Shown: positions 35,576 to 49,229, counted from the first letter of the stretch. The stretch is DNA of 64,000 bases from Lepeophtheirus salmonis (GCF_016086655.4 NC_052131.2:11701940-11765939), one strand, 5' to 3'. Made by a program: numbers and translations. Notes: generated from the sequence alone by a model not told the origin.

Positions 35576-38509
35576 ATTTGCTACAAATAAATCATTTTGA
35601 AAAACAACTTACCTAAAAATAAAGCAAAGGTAAAAATAAAATTTAATTCAATAAATAAAAAATTCTAAAACATATTTTTCAGAAAAAAAAGAGAGTCAAA
35701 ACTATTTTTGTATTCGCAAATTTATTTTGTCATTTCTTTACATTATTCTGTACCTTGGTACCACTATTTGTAGTACTGGGGGTCCGAGCAACACCAGCAG
35801 AATTCCTTTTCAAAGAAATGTATGTACCTTTATATATAGATATTATTCACATGCTATAGGGTTAGATATGTAAGTAGATACTACAACATATGTACCTATA
35901 ATGTCTACATATCTCATTCCTCTTTGTTGCCTGCTAAGTAACCCATTAGAAGTGAATATTTATTATGTATTTTATATTTTTAAAGTCATTTGTTCCTTTC
36001 TTAAAATAAAACAATGAACAATACTTAAGACATGTGTAGTTACATTATCTACCATGGCTAGTACCTATATAACCCCTTTCATACCCAAGAAGTATCCGTT
36101 TATGAAGAGGCATTTAAGTACGGATATTTAAATACTTATGTATCTTAGTGAATAATGGTATTAACGCTTAGATTGTTGGTAAATATATTTGTATTCTACG
36201 TTGATGAAAAAATTTAACGAATGTTATTCCTTAAATGATAAATTCAACATGTATACTACTTTTGGATTCAAGTGGATGATTAATATTTTGATAATAATAA
36301 TTATTTATTTTGATACAGGATTTTGGAAATAAGGGATTTTAAGCCTCATGACAAAAAATATTTCCACTTTAAAAAAAAATATACATCTTTGCCTATAAAA
36401 AAACCAAGAAAAATTGACGTTTCTTCCCATACGATTCCTGTAGTTTAGTTGATAATTCTATAAACATGCTACACCTTTACAATATTTGCACTGATCAAAT
36501 AGCTATGCATATAAAAATTGTCAAAAACTTCAATAATGTAAATTAAAAAAGTAGTAAATTTTGTTAACATTGAGAGACGATAAATTTGTTGACAAGTTCT
36601 TTCCTGCTAATACTTTTGAATTTTTAAAATAAGGAGGAACTATTAATGCTTCATTACTCTTTTATTGTGTTTATTCACCCCAAAACTAAGAAAGATCATG
36701 GAAGGGGCATATATCTTACTCTGTATAGAACATGATTTAGAAATACTCTAATCTTTCCGTATATTTTATCTCTATCTACCCTTTTAGATAACAAAGTCCT
36801 ACTTATTTTATATTTATAAATAAAATTGTGTCTTACTTTGTCAAATTATAAATAAATGTTTAATACTTTTTGTAAGGCTTCAAATGAATAATATATCCAT
36901 TTTAATTATTATACAATTTCACCCAAGATTTTTGAAATAATGGCTTATAAACACCATGTAAAAAAAGTTTTTCACTTTTCAAAAAAAATATTATTTTTTA
37001 AAGTGATTTATACTTTATTACATACATATATATTATTCATGTTTCAAATAAGTTATTTTTCACATTGTTTAAATTTAAAAAAAATAGAATGGTTTTATTT
37101 ATTCTCCAATAAAAAAGCTTAAAAGAAAAGAATTTATTAGTCAGTTTACATATATATAATATTTAAACATAAGTACTCCAAAAATTAGTTTAAGCCCGTA
37201 AGTAATGTATTGGATCTTCAAAAAGTTTGACTGAATACTGAAATACATCTGTGATTTTCTTTTAAATTAAAAGAGAGGCATGAAAAAACCCTGAACAATA
37301 GTGAAACAAAACGATTGTATCTAATACTAATTATAGGTTGGGTAGGTGGGAAAACGCTTTTGAGTTTACAAACTATACATATGAACGTATCTGACCAATT
37401 TCAAAAAAAAAAAAAAAACTTTTACAAAAACTGTCAAAGTTCACTCCCTTCTTTTTTAATTTCTTTTCTGTTCAACCCCAACCCTGTTGCCCATAAATCA
37501 ACGTCAACAAACTACATACATATATACCTATATGTACGTATTCAGCCACACTGCATGAAAGGTACAAAAAACAACAGCAAAGAAATATTCACCCTCTAGC
37601 CTCATTCCCTCTCTATCTATTTTTCTCTTTTGATGTCTTATAAAGTCATTATTACATAATCATTCCACCATCACAGAACCATTAAAACACTATTTTCCAA
37701 AAAAAAAACAAAAAAACTTCCCTCTCAGTTTGGACTCATCTCTTCTCCCTATAAAAAAATATACATACAAATTGGTCTATAATTATCCCCTCTCAATAAA
37801 ATTAATCCTTCAAGGTTAATTTACACATAAATAAACTAAATGTTGTATCCAGGTCGGCTACAACATCTGGCTAGTCGAGTCCTTAGAGATCTACTAGAGT
37901 TGATAATTTAGAAATGAAAAATATATATGTAGAAGATTAAGCAACCAGAGATATTCATCGTCAATTTTATATTTAGAAGACTATATCGAATGTCGAAACA
38001 ACAAGCTGGGGGCTGCTAATCATTACAGTATCTCCTACCTATACTCGATAAAGTTGAAAACTCCGCTTAAAATAATTTTATATAAAAAATTGAGCTATAT
38101 ATTTAAATTTGTTCGAAATAGATGGTCAATTATGCATTTTTAACATATTGTGTTCTCAAATTTGTACGGCCTTTTATTGTTAACATTTAATATCTTCTTA
38201 CAAAGTTTTACAAAAATCTGCCGTAACTTTTTCCGTAATTTTAATTAGAAACAGACAAACTAATTAACAAATGAAAACAGTTACCGTGGCGGGCGTAAAT
38301 ATGACAAAATATTAACAGATCAACATTCTCAATTTTTTTAAGAAAAATAAATTAGGTCTGATCGTAATTTTAAACGACTCTTGAAGCAAAAATCTCAGAA
38401 CAATTACTTATGATTAGTTATTATTTTATTTTCAGATGATTGAAAATCAAAATGACAATTTTGTTTTTTTAATTATTAGAGGAACTAATAATTTATCAAG
38501 TCGGCACTA
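35576..38509. other. No gene; A15 tract
   Basis: About 2.9 kb AT-rich DNA. An A15 tract lies at about 37404-37418. A 94-codon plus frame at 37315-37599 runs across that tract and is not recognised. No RNA gene or recurrent repeat seen. Confidence 0.45.
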
Positions 38510-38835
38510 CCGTTGTTTGATACACCGGTACTATAGTGGTAACGGTCTACTGATTCATATATAAAAATACTATACCAAACTGATATCAGAACTGGTACAT
38601 GCTGCGTCATTATGCTGCAACAATATTGTACCACCAATGACGTAACTCCTCAAAATATCTGGACTAGCCTCCCCTCACTACTACTCTATACAAAAATGAT
38701 GCGGACATCTCTAAACAGCGAATAAATTTACCCTAATTTGTTGTATTATTATTACAAAATATCAAAATCCAATACCAATTTTGGTACCAGCGTCGGTACA
38801 AAAATATTGCTATTGTGACAATACTACATAAATAC
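38510..38835 (+). repeat. F3 repeat, copy c
   Basis: Left end GGCACTACCGTTGTTTGATA, CACCGGTACTATAGTGGTAA; middle CTATACCAAACTGATATCAG; right end TTTTGGTACCAGCGTCGGTA, CAAAAATATTGCTATTGTGA, CAATACTAC. The rough inverse likeness of the two ends (both rich in GGTACC/GTACCG and ending around ATTGT.AC) suggests weak terminal inverted repeats. Same span as the copy at 30388. Confidence 0.5.
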
Positions 38836-41816
38836 CTCTGTCACACTCTGAATATTGGTGAATATATTTATATATATATATATATTAATAATGGCTTGTG
38901 AGGGCTTGAAAAGAGTAGAATGACAATTGCAGCTCTAACGATGATGAATGTCTGCTACATTATATACACATAGGTAAATCCAATGGCGTAGCTACCAAAT
39001 ACTAATCAGTGCGGACAATTAAATTTTTTACAACATGTTTGTGCACTTCGTTTTCGTGATTATTGTTGGATTATCGTTCACTAAATTATCAATGGGATGG
39101 GACAAACTACACTAGCTACACCATATGAGTTGTAGTAAGTATTTTTCTGTTTGTGTGTTCTTTTTAGTTACATATAAATGTATTAAAAATAAAAATATGT
39201 AATTAAACAACATAAGGCCATAAATATATCATAGTTCATTAAGGAAACAAAAAGAGAAAGTTATTCTGTTTGTAGAATGTAATATCTACAAATCCAAAAT
39301 GGTGGACCCATTCTCTGACACTTCCTTTTATGTAAAAGATTTGTATAAGTCCAATAGATAGAGTGTTCGTTCGAGATAAGGGAAATTTTTAAACTCAATT
39401 GCTGTAAAACTCCAACTCAGGGGTGGCTTATTGCTACAAGATCTTTAACAAATAACTGAGTTAACCAAAAGTGTGATACCAGCGTTTGCGTTGTTAATCT
39501 AAATCAATATTTATTCCTTTAAGAATATTATTAGATCTATTTTTTTAATTTTCCAACTCAATGTCAATACTTTTTAACTGTTGAAACTGCTTTTGTATAC
39601 GGATGCAGTTGAAACATTTGACAAATTGCATTCAAATGCAATTTGTGGAAAAGTGATTGACTAGTATAACCCTTTAATAGATTCGAACAATAGCAAACAT
39701 ATGTAGATATGTTGTGTTAACATTAGGTGAGTCTAAGTGAAAGCAACAGAAAGTAGTGGAGGAAAAACAAAAATGTGTTGCAACTGGCCTGCGTCTCATC
39801 TTCAATGTAAGAATGATATACAATCCTCAGCATTTTTAAAAAATAAGTAGATGTCATAAAAATATCATAACTTTGTTTTTCTATCATGCGATCAATTTTG
39901 AAATAGGTAAAAGCCAAAAAACTGCAGTAGTATTAGCTAAATATTTTCGATTTTGCATCAAATTTCATTTTTACATATATAAAAATCATTATTTGGCAGA
40001 TACAATAAGGTTAAAACTAATCAACAAAGTAAATCAATCGATTTTACGGATCTAATTTTAAAAAAAAAATTCTTTTTTATTGAATTTTTTATAATAACAA
40101 ATTTAGGTTTTTAATATAACTTTAAATCATAAAAATACTAGTATACAAATCTTTTGATATAATAGTGTAAAAAAAAGAGTATTAAAACTGTTTCGAGTCT
40201 CCCTTACTATGTCTTTTTATTTACAAAAAAAAATTGCTTTGCAAAAACTGAAAATAAAAATAATGTTTTTCAAATTATTTGTTGAATAGTAAATGCTAAC
40301 TTTGATATTTAGGTATATAAATAAAATTAAATTAGAAAATAATAGAAGAAAAATTAGGATCTTTATAAATTTTAAAATATTATGTGAATATATAAATACT
40401 AGTTTGATGTGCACAAATGATAGCTGATATTACTATTACCTACAGGGGTGGTTTGAAAAGTTACTGACCTCGACGTATAGTTGTTAATAAATGTAAATTA
40501 AAGGTAGTAAAATCAATCTGGTATCTATTGACAGTTATTCATCAAAGTTTCAGCCCTTTTGGATTCCCTGTTATCCACCATGATTTTCAAAAGATTGTTA
40601 TATAACTATATCCTTGCCACCTTACTTAGGATGTTACTCTCTTAAGAACAATTTGAGACAAAAAAAGAATAAAAGACGGAATGAAACTAAATTAATGTTT
40701 ATTATTTCTAAGTTTTAGGTGGGAGAAAAGGGGCATTGGTGTAGTAAGTGTCTCGATTCCACATCTATGTTTTAGAACTTTGACGTAGTATATAAATATA
40801 TACAAGATATTTATAATATTACTGTGTAAATCTTATTTAAAGGCAAGGTTGATACTTTAAAGGTTTTACGGATGATGTTTGACTATTCAATATATTCAAC
40901 CTCTTAAATGCTCTATTTTGTTTCATTCCCTCAAAAAATTTAGTTTTGATATAAGACCCTATTACAGCTGACCGAAAAAACATTCTTACACATTTTTATT
41001 TAATTAGTCGCTCATCTTTCTTTATGGCACTACTACAACAATAAATAATTTGAAGCAATACTGTTTGTATTGTTGAACCCCAAAATCCCCATTTCTTACA
41101 AATATCTTTTTAGGCCACTTTCTTGAGTTTTCTTCAGTCTTTACTATCTTCTCAGGACGTCATTACGTTTAAATTAGTGTCAATTGTTTTTGTTCAGTTA
41201 TTAATTGTTGTTTATTATTGTAAAACAAAAAAACAGCTAATTTAATGAAATAGAGGAACTTGATAGCAACTGTGAGCATGCTCACAAAGAAACCCCGTTT
41301 TTGGGGTCATATTAATGTGTAGAATATTGGATTTTTTGGTAAAAGTTGTCAATTTAGAAGCTTCTTGTACCGTCCGAAATATAATAATTTAAAGTATAAA
41401 TTGTACATTATATATTTAATAGTATTTGGTACATGGGTAAAAAAATATTGTGCACCTCGTTTTGTATCATTGAAAGAGTCGACGATGTCCTCAATGATTT
41501 ACAATTTTAATGCGAAAACGAGGCAGGCTAATGCTCATTCACAACAATACATCTCACATTTCTAGTCATATAGTTAATAAGCTTTGAGACAATGGTGTCA
41601 TAGGAAGAATAAAATAAACAAATATGTATAATTGCTTTAACAAAAGTCATCCTTAATATAAAAGAGGTATGTATCATTAAACAATTGTAGCAAATGCTCC
41701 TGAATAGTTATGTATTTTATTTCAATATTAACAGGAGTACCAAGAGTTACTTCAGGTTATTAGGTGTCAACAGTTGGTCAGACAACATTTGTTTGATAAT
41801 ATAGATAGGGTTGTAA
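38836..41816. other. No gene; small inverted repeat
   Basis: AT-rich with a (TA)n run at about 38869-38885. A perfect 11-2-11 inverted repeat (CAAATTGCATT/CA/AATGCAATTTG) lies at 39622-39645. No gene recognised; frames of 60-66 codons are of chance length. Confidence 0.45.
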
Positions 41817-42050
41817 ATTGTAAAAAAAAACCAAAAAACATGGTAACTCTGACAATTTAAAGAATGTTTGTGACTAGAGCAGCTGAGATGTCTTGGATTT
41901 TTATTAATTTATCAAGCAAGGGCATTGACAGGAATGATTCCTATGACAATCATCAATTCTACTCCGATCCCAACGAGGACTTACACACATAACTCGGCAA
42001 CAAAATTTCAGTGTAGCTTTTCGTCTTTCAAACACTTGTGATTACTTTAT
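41817..42050 (+). repeat. F2 repeat, copy b
   Basis: Order as in copy a: AAACATGGTAACTCTGACAA, TTTAAAGAATGTTTGTGACT, AGAGCAGCTGAGATGTCTTG, CATCAATTCTACTCCGATCC, CAACGAGGACTTACACACAT, AACTCGGCAACAAAATTTCA, TCGTCTTTCAAACACTTGTG and ATTACTTTAT. Nearly complete. Confidence 0.6.
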
Positions 42051-43040
42051 ACCTATAACTCTCAGTTTAAAATGCACTTATACTTATGACTCTCCTCCAT
42101 CAAATCATCAGTGTTACTCTCCTTCATACATGAGTGTACGTATTTTATCATTCAATGTTCTCTCCTCAAAAATTCAAAAATAATGATAAGAGCTTTAGAA
42201 AATTTAAAAAAAAAACTGTTAAATTTTAACTGCATACAAAATTTATCGCACTCGTAAATGTGATATTTCTTGCAACTTGAGAAATAAGATAGTAATTACT
42301 CTTATGTCCACTTACATTAACAAATATCCCATTCCTAGTCATACAGCTTATAGCTTCTATACCGTATAAATAGCTATATAAACATATTTGCAGTTTTTGA
42401 GCTACCTTATAATGGCTTGGCCATTCAAATTTAAAAATGGTCGAGAGAATTCATGGTCTTCATTGATATGACGTCATCCATTCATTTATTTTGCAAGCAA
42501 AAAGTACCTACCTATAATTTCAGACATGTTTCTATTGTCTACTTCAATTTATGCAAATGTTTGAAAGGCACATAATCATAGAGCCCTTGCTGCTGTTGTT
42601 ATTATTTTAGTTGTATTTAAAATTTCTCTCTTTCTCCCTCCATTCTCTGCACTTGTCATCGTGACGTGTAAATTACATACTTATAAAATCACGAGCCTTT
42701 GAAATTACACACATCGTTATATTATTTTCATTTTTGAGTAAGGAGCTTAATAATCACCTTTTTTAAGAATAAAAAAAGGCTCGAAAGTATGTAGGAACAT
42801 GATGCATGAATACATAGGTCTATGTATATGGATCTCCAAATATAAAAAAAAATCATGTTTGACTCTTCATTTAAATAACCTTACGAAAAAGGAAAAAAAA
42901 ATATCATTACTTTTTTTAAACAAAATGTAAACATTATGCAAAAAATATCGCTAAATAAAATAAAATTTTGGGAAAATGATGACAATATGGTTTAAATGCT
43001 GATTATGACGTTACCTAGAGTTGTAAATCTTAAGTATTTC
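42051..43040. other. No gene or repeat recognised
   Basis: AT-rich; ATGACGTCAT at 42468-42477. Confidence 0.45.
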
Positions 43041-43130
43041 GGTATATAAAAACAAACAAAGTCGAAAATTTAATGGTAGCCCCGGCAATTTGAAGAATGT
43101 TTGTGAGGAGAAATACATTGCTAGATTGAG
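43041..43130 (+). repeat. F2 repeat, copy c (left part)
   Basis: Reads ATATAAAAACAAACAAAGTC, GAAAATTTAATGGTAGCCCC, GGCAATTTGAAGAATGTTTG and TGAGGAG, then loses similarity. About 1 kb downstream of copy b. Confidence 0.5.
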
Positions 43131-43952
43131 TATAGCTGATATTTATATTCATGACGAATTATTGTAAGCTTATATCTATAAATTACTATGATTAATCCTT
43201 TGGAGGTGCTGGATACTCTACTGAAATTTGCAAAAATCCATCGATGCAATGAAATAATTAGAAACTGATCAATTCTTTTTGAAAACATATCAAGCGGAAT
43301 TTAAATCTCATAAAATCAAATGAAGGTTCGAAACTGTACTTAAGATTCTTGCGAATCTCAAATCCCCCCATCAATTTAAATAAAAAGCCAAAATGGGGAA
43401 AAATATGTTCATAAAATATTAGACCAAATGTATAAATATATTGTAAGAAAATTGATAATAACTTTTTTTCTTTTAATGATTTTAGTCCAAGACTGTTTTT
43501 GCTTTGAGTCACCACAATTATGTACTATGTGCATAAAGGACTGAAAATAGATTCCAAACCACACCTACATTTAATTATAATATTTGACTATTTCTAATTA
43601 TGTCTAAATAAATCTATTAATAATAAATTACACATTTAATCCCCAATTTGCTCATTTAGAGAGATAGTTTTATAGTTTTTTTAATAAATATTTGATTAAA
43701 AAAAGTTCTAATACTAATTGATTTGGAAGTTTTTTTTTTATGAATAGGGCATTTAAAATTCCCTTATATGTATATATATATATATAATAATGATAGAAGC
43801 TTTGGGAAATAATAAACAATATTCGAATTGCCAGCTAGAAAAATCATTTTATCCAACTCTAATAAACGACACAGTTCTCTTTGATTAAATAAGCAAAGCA
43901 ATGTTGGTCAAACTTTAAAAAAATTACAATTTTGTGTTACTTTAATTTAGAT
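43131..43952. other. No gene or repeat recognised
   Basis: AT-rich, with a (TA)n run at about 43768-43787. Confidence 0.45.
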
Positions 43953-44164
43953 TAGGGGGTTTTCAACATTTTAGAAATTGAGCACCCACCCCCATCAGAT
44001 AATAAATGAATAACTGTGCACCCTATAGGTGCTGAAACAGATGGCCATTGTCCTCTAACTTTTCGAAGCACAATAATATTGAAAAGTTGGTGATTATTGA
44101 TGATACGTTCGTCATTATTATAAACCTGCCGCCTCCTCACTTTTGAACTTGTTCCGAACCCCTG
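43953..44164. mobile_element. Probable hAT-type MITE
   Basis: About 210 bp, markedly GC-richer than its surroundings. The left end TAGGGGGTTTTCAACATTTT faces a right end that reads CAGGGGTTCGGAACAAGTTC in reverse complement. Ends of the form CAGGGGTT...AACA are typical of hAT-superfamily MITEs. No 8 bp target duplication survives (ATTTAGAT against AGCCACTA). A 72-codon frame inside is incidental. Confidence 0.4.
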
Positions 44165-45982
44165 AGCCACTACCGCAATATTAACATGTGTTTCTTCTTC
44201 TGTTGGTTAAAATGTTTTCATGTACAAATATTTTTCTGGTTTGGCATGCTTAAAGAGAGAATATATAAGTGTTCAGTAATCAATAGTACGTGTGCTTTTA
44301 AATAACGATGAGTAAAACTAAGGATTTCTTAGGGAATTGGTGCGGAACTTCTTGTTAGAGTGAAGATTGAAATCGAAGTAATTTTTGTCTTTGCCCTTCT
44401 TGATATGGAGTGGAACTTGTGTTCATTTACTTTATTTCATGGTTCCTCGCAGCTAACTTAATGAAACGCCCTGATAGATAGGCTGCTCAATTTTATTAGG
44501 GTAACAATGTTAATTTTTGGTAATTTTTATTACTTTTTCACAGGTCATACTTTATATAATTCTATCTCTGATAATCTCACAATGTAATGTCTTCAATATG
44601 TATTATTTTGTTATTTGCTGTAATGAGTAACAGTATTTTTTCTCTCATGTTCATCAAGAGCAATCATTTGAATCGTCAGCACCTTTGTTTTTTTTTTTTT
44701 TTGAAGAAATTTCAATAAGTAGGTATTTTTGAAGGAGACATGAATTATGTGTTTTTTTTTGTTGCGAGTTCAACAAAAGAACAAGTAAGAGACTGACGTT
44801 TCCTATTCCAAAAAAAAAAAAAAAGTGTTCCAAATTCAACAAAAAAATTACACACTTTGTGTTTTTATTTTTAAGTGTGTGAAAGGAAAAAAATATTTTA
44901 ACACAGGTTTTTTTTCATCTACATAGTTAGAAAAAATATACAAATACATATAGTCATAGAATGATGATACTTGTAATTATGACCATCATATAAAATGCTT
45001 GAGGGTAGATATATATTTATTTATTTTATATTCTGCCATCTTGTACCTATGTAATACACATTTAATACTCAAATTATATTCTGTGTACATAAATACATTA
45101 AGTATATGTGGTAATGTGTGTCCCCCCAAAAAAAAAAAGAAGAAGAAGAAGAAAATCAAACATAAATTCTTGCAAAAAATAAAAATAAAATCTTCCAAAT
45201 AAATAACTTGCATTTAGAGAGAGGGGGAACTCATAAATTGCCCAATTTTGATTCAAAAGCAACAAAACCTATTAGTCCAGAAAATAAAAAGAAAGAAAAC
45301 CTCCAAAAACTAAATTGAATTAGATTTTATTATTGTTTTTTTTGTTTTTAAAGAGAAAATCCCACACACAAGGATTCTACCTCAGTATTGATGACGATAA
45401 TTACTATCATAAAGAGGTTGATGCCATGACTACAGTAAGCTTTTGAAATTAGGGTAATTGAGTTAGGTTACAACTTATAAGTTTGTAAGTAAACGTTGGG
45501 TTCCAACATTTATCTTGAACAAAAATCAAGATATAAGGGAAAATATTTAATGTACTTTTTTACATTATAATAAACTTCATCCCAATGTTTCATAGACATA
45601 ATTCGGTAAATTATAGGCTTAGTACTCAAATTTCTGGTATTATTTGAGATACAAAATGACGTTAACTACCGTTTAAAGCCTTTAAATGATGTATAATACT
45701 TAATTGAACAGCGGTATGGCCTTTCGAAAAAATCTATCGATTTTCTTTTTTTTCTCAATGTGCTTTATTTGCGGTGCCTCCAAATAATTATTTAGTGATA
45801 GAAATATATAATAATTTGTCGATTCAACTTAAATAAAAGTAATTCAAGCTTGTTTTTGTGTTAGAAAACTGCATATATAAGGTACAAACAAAATCTATAT
45901 ATAATGTTTACTTTTCAAAATATGTAGTTTCTTTTATTAACCATCGCTACATTTTAACGCTTACTTGTGGACTAGGAAGTAG
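44165..45982. other. No gene; simple repeats
   Basis: AT-rich. T and A runs lie at 44685-44702 and 44810-44824. An A12 tract followed by GAA repeats at about 45128-45155 gives spurious low-complexity frames on both strands. Nothing coding recognised. Confidence 0.5.
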
Positions 45983-46090
45983 CGTTGTATGGCATACCGT
46001 TATTATAATAGTACCGGGATACGGACGTATTTAAAATGGTACAATACTCAATTGGTATTAGAATCGGTACTAACAGAAACATTACGTAAT
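45983..46090 (+). repeat. F3 repeat fragment, copy d
   Basis: Reads GCGTTGTATGGCATACCGTT, ATTATAATAGTACCGGGATA, ATTTAAAATGGTACAATACT and CAATTGGTATTAGAATCGGT: the left part of F3, closest to the fragment at 16148. Confidence 0.5.
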
Positions 46091-47644
46091 AAAATAAAGT
46101 GTCCCACTGACAACATAATCACCGAAACTTTGAAATTACACAACTGCACTTTATCAAGCAAGCGAAAATAAAAATTGTCTTTTAGAATATTGTTGAATTT
46201 CGGAATTTTCCTATCCGGGATAACTTCTTAATTTTAATTGTACAAAACACCGATACTTATTTTGCTCATCAATTTTCCAAATTTAAAACAAAGTATACAC
46301 TCTAATTAATTATATACTAAGACTTTTTCAATTGAATGTAAGGATAGAGCTTGTTTTTTTATGAAGTACAAAATATGCAGATAAATTAGAATCATTTTTC
46401 TACTTTTTCATTTCTAATTACGCTTATGTTTGTTTCTAACCTATATGATGTATCTAGAAACAGACGTTAAGCAAAAAAAGATGAGTTTTTTGAACTTAAA
46501 GAAGTTAATTATTGTGTGGAAAAAAAGTTATAATTTTATTTTTTTTTTTTTTTTTGCAAATTGAGATCCATTTAATTTTGGCTACGAAAAAAAAAAAAAT
46601 ATACATATCAAGAGAAAGTTAGTTCCATAAATAATAATTATTAACAAACTATATTAAGAGTGAAATTTTGAATATACATTTAATATACATGGTGGCAAAA
46701 ATCCCTTTGATTTAACTTTATGAACAAAAACAAAAAATCAAATATCTCTATATTTTTTTGCTCTGTCGCATGAATTTATATTCGGAAAAAGTTTTTTTTC
46801 TCTTCCAATAAGAATCAAATTTCCCAATTGAATATGACCAACATATTTTCAGAATAATACGGGGATAGGATGTTTCTAATTAATAAAGGATCAAAATGTA
46901 TTGAAAAATAATTATTTTTGTTCATGTATAAAATATTATGAAAAAAATTGGACTTCTGGGTTTCCGTTAAGAAATCTCTTATAAAATATTGTGGCCCTTA
47001 GAGTCTAATTTATCAACCATATACCACTTTAATTGTGCATATATTATGACGAAAACTATATAATCATTAATATTTTAACCGGTCATAGTTATACAATTTA
47101 AGTTTGCCAATGGTCAATGGTATAACCTGGCTCACGGAAAAAGAAATTGCGTACGACCCGTGTTCTGTTTCCTATAAGTTCTTTTAAAGACTATTTATAA
47201 ATTCTTAATTTTTTTTACCTACATTATCTAATTTCAAAATCTTAATAAATCCATTTCTTCCTATTTTTTTTAGATAAAAAGTTTAAGGAACTTTTAATTA
47301 AGAGGCAATTAATTCTTTTTGAAGCAATTATTTAAAACAAAAAAACATAAAAAACATTTTAAGACCTTGATTTTTTTAGGACAAACATTAATTTTTCTTC
47401 CATACATAGATGTCGTTTTAAACAAGACCACTATTTAAAACCCCCAGATTAAAAACCACTGCTTTAGAGATTTTATTGATTGTCATATGTCACGATAGTG
47501 ACTATTGCCGATTCAGTATTGTATATTTTGACCTTTAAATAACCGACCAAAAAATAATAAATTATGTAAATTGTAAACTTAGAACCAATATTTATCACAT
47601 AATCATAAAAAGTTTATTAACAATTTAGTCAAATTTTATTAGAA
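46091..47644. other. No gene; T17 tract
   Basis: AT-rich; T17 at 46539-46555. Nothing recognised. Confidence 0.5.
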
Positions 47645-47815
47645 TTGTATCAGTCCTTAATATTGGACTTAAAATCTGTCTCATCCCAGTCCTGTCTCAT
47701 CCTGTTTATCTACCCTAGAAAAAGTTCGAAATTTTAAAACCTCTATAATGCATATTTTTTACAAAAACATAATAGTGAAGTAATTCAATATACCATTTGA
47801 ATTAGATTTTTAAAA
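47645..47815 (+). repeat. F6 repeat, copy b
   Basis: Second copy of the family at 4550: GTATCAGTCCTTAATATTGG, ACTTAAAATCTGTCTCATCC, CGAAATTTTAAAACC, ATACCATTTGAATTAGATTT. It includes a small internal duplication of GTCTCATCC(CA)GTCC. Confidence 0.5.
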
Positions 47816-47930
47816 CTATAACTATCTTTAAAAACGTAAATATTTTCCCATTATACTTACTTTAGGCTCACTTAAAGTCTAAATTAGGTTGATTAAAGTT
47901 ACAAAATATTGATTTATAATTATCTAAGTG

Positions 47931-47993
47931 ACTAAGTAATATATATCTATAATGTCGTCATGTATCATACATTATAGATATATATTACTTAGT
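47931..47993. repeat. Perfect 24 bp inverted repeat (hairpin)
   Basis: The arms 47931-47954 and 47970-47993 are exact reverse complements over 24 bp. They begin ACTAAGTAATATATATCT on the left and end ATATATATTACTTAGT on the right, around a 15-base loop with TCGTCATGT. There is no mismatch, and the match stops abruptly on both sides. It could extrude as a cruciform, be transcribed into a short hairpin RNA, or be a very recent palindromic insertion. The sequence cannot decide. Confidence 0.9.
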
Positions 47994-49229
47994 AGAATTT
48001 ATATTTATTGAATTCCAGTTTGTTCGTTATAAGCCTTTAAAGATTTTGCCAATTTATTCTAACTACCCTGTATATTGTTTTATGAAACGGCTTTTGGGTC
48101 CAATTTGGTAGCGTCCAACAAGGGGAGTCAAAATTTTAAAAGCAATAGTTAAATTTTTTACTTTACACATATTTTGTCAAATAAGTTTGCATTTTTTTCA
48201 ACCCTATTTCTGTCGAAAGAGTTATTACATGATGGTTTTGAAGCCACACATTTGATATATTAAAGCGCATTTTATTTCATTATTTTCTAGAAATGAATAA
48301 TATTGTACTTAATCATCAAACATTCATTTCACAACCAGACTACTATGTATAAAATATGATCACGAAAACAGTAAAATTATCTTATCTATGTACGAATATA
48401 AATATATATATATACTCAAATAAATATTGTAAATTTGATAAATAATTTTAAATAAAGGAAGCAAAAAAATTCTTTGAGAATAAAAAGATCTAAATATTGT
48501 ATTCATATATTGAAAAGGGATACATGTCTGTTTTAATATATAGGGAGGCAAGTTAGACTGTAGTAGATATAAAGCTATAATTAAAATTAATAAAAACTAG
48601 CAAGCAAAAAAAAATAAAATAACATCCACGAAAATTGTTGTACATAATTGATTAATTTTCTCCATGGCTGCCCGAATAGAATTATTATTCTATGTAGGGT
48701 CATAAATAACAATGAAACAACTAACATCGACCCTCCAATTTTAAGATGTATATAGTAGGGTGGCTCTTATTGTGTGATTTTAAAAATCAGTGTTTTTATT
48801 TTCATTCTTTCACCATCTCAATCGGTTATAATAGTGAAAATATATTCCAATACCAAAAATTTTAAAATTTGAAGGACATTTAGATGTAGCTGCCCTAAGT
48901 TCTTAAATTTCTTACTAAAATTGTAAATTTATCAAAATTTGCTGATGTTTTTATTTTAAAACACGAATGAAATAAATTAAAAAGAAAGAAAATGGGATCA
49001 AATAATGATTTGTTTTGTAGAGAAAATACTTTGCAAAAAAATAAAATTTCATTGTCTAATTGATGTAAAAAAGATTAAATATTGAAAGGAAAGAAACTAC
49101 AAAACCAGTAAAAGTACTGCCATGAAATTTATTTATGCTAACAGACAAAGTTAGTATTCTAGCTTAATAATAATGCATTAAATTAGGGCAAATAAAGTAA
49201 TAGAAATACAAGGCGATGCCATCATGTAA
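47994..49229. other. No gene or repeat recognised
   Basis: AT-rich non-coding DNA. Confidence 0.5.

Noticed and set aside
39622..39645. 11-2-11 inverted repeat as an RNA hairpin
   Set aside because: Arms of 11 bp with a 2-base loop occur by chance in AT-rich DNA and would not fold as a normal hairpin loop.
43325..43336. GGTTCGAA, resembling a tRNA B box
   Set aside because: No A box, acceptor stem or cloverleaf could be drawn around it.
44986..45213. Frames on both strands with poly-Phe or poly-Lys
   Set aside because: Produced by the A12 and GAA simple repeat at 45128-45155.
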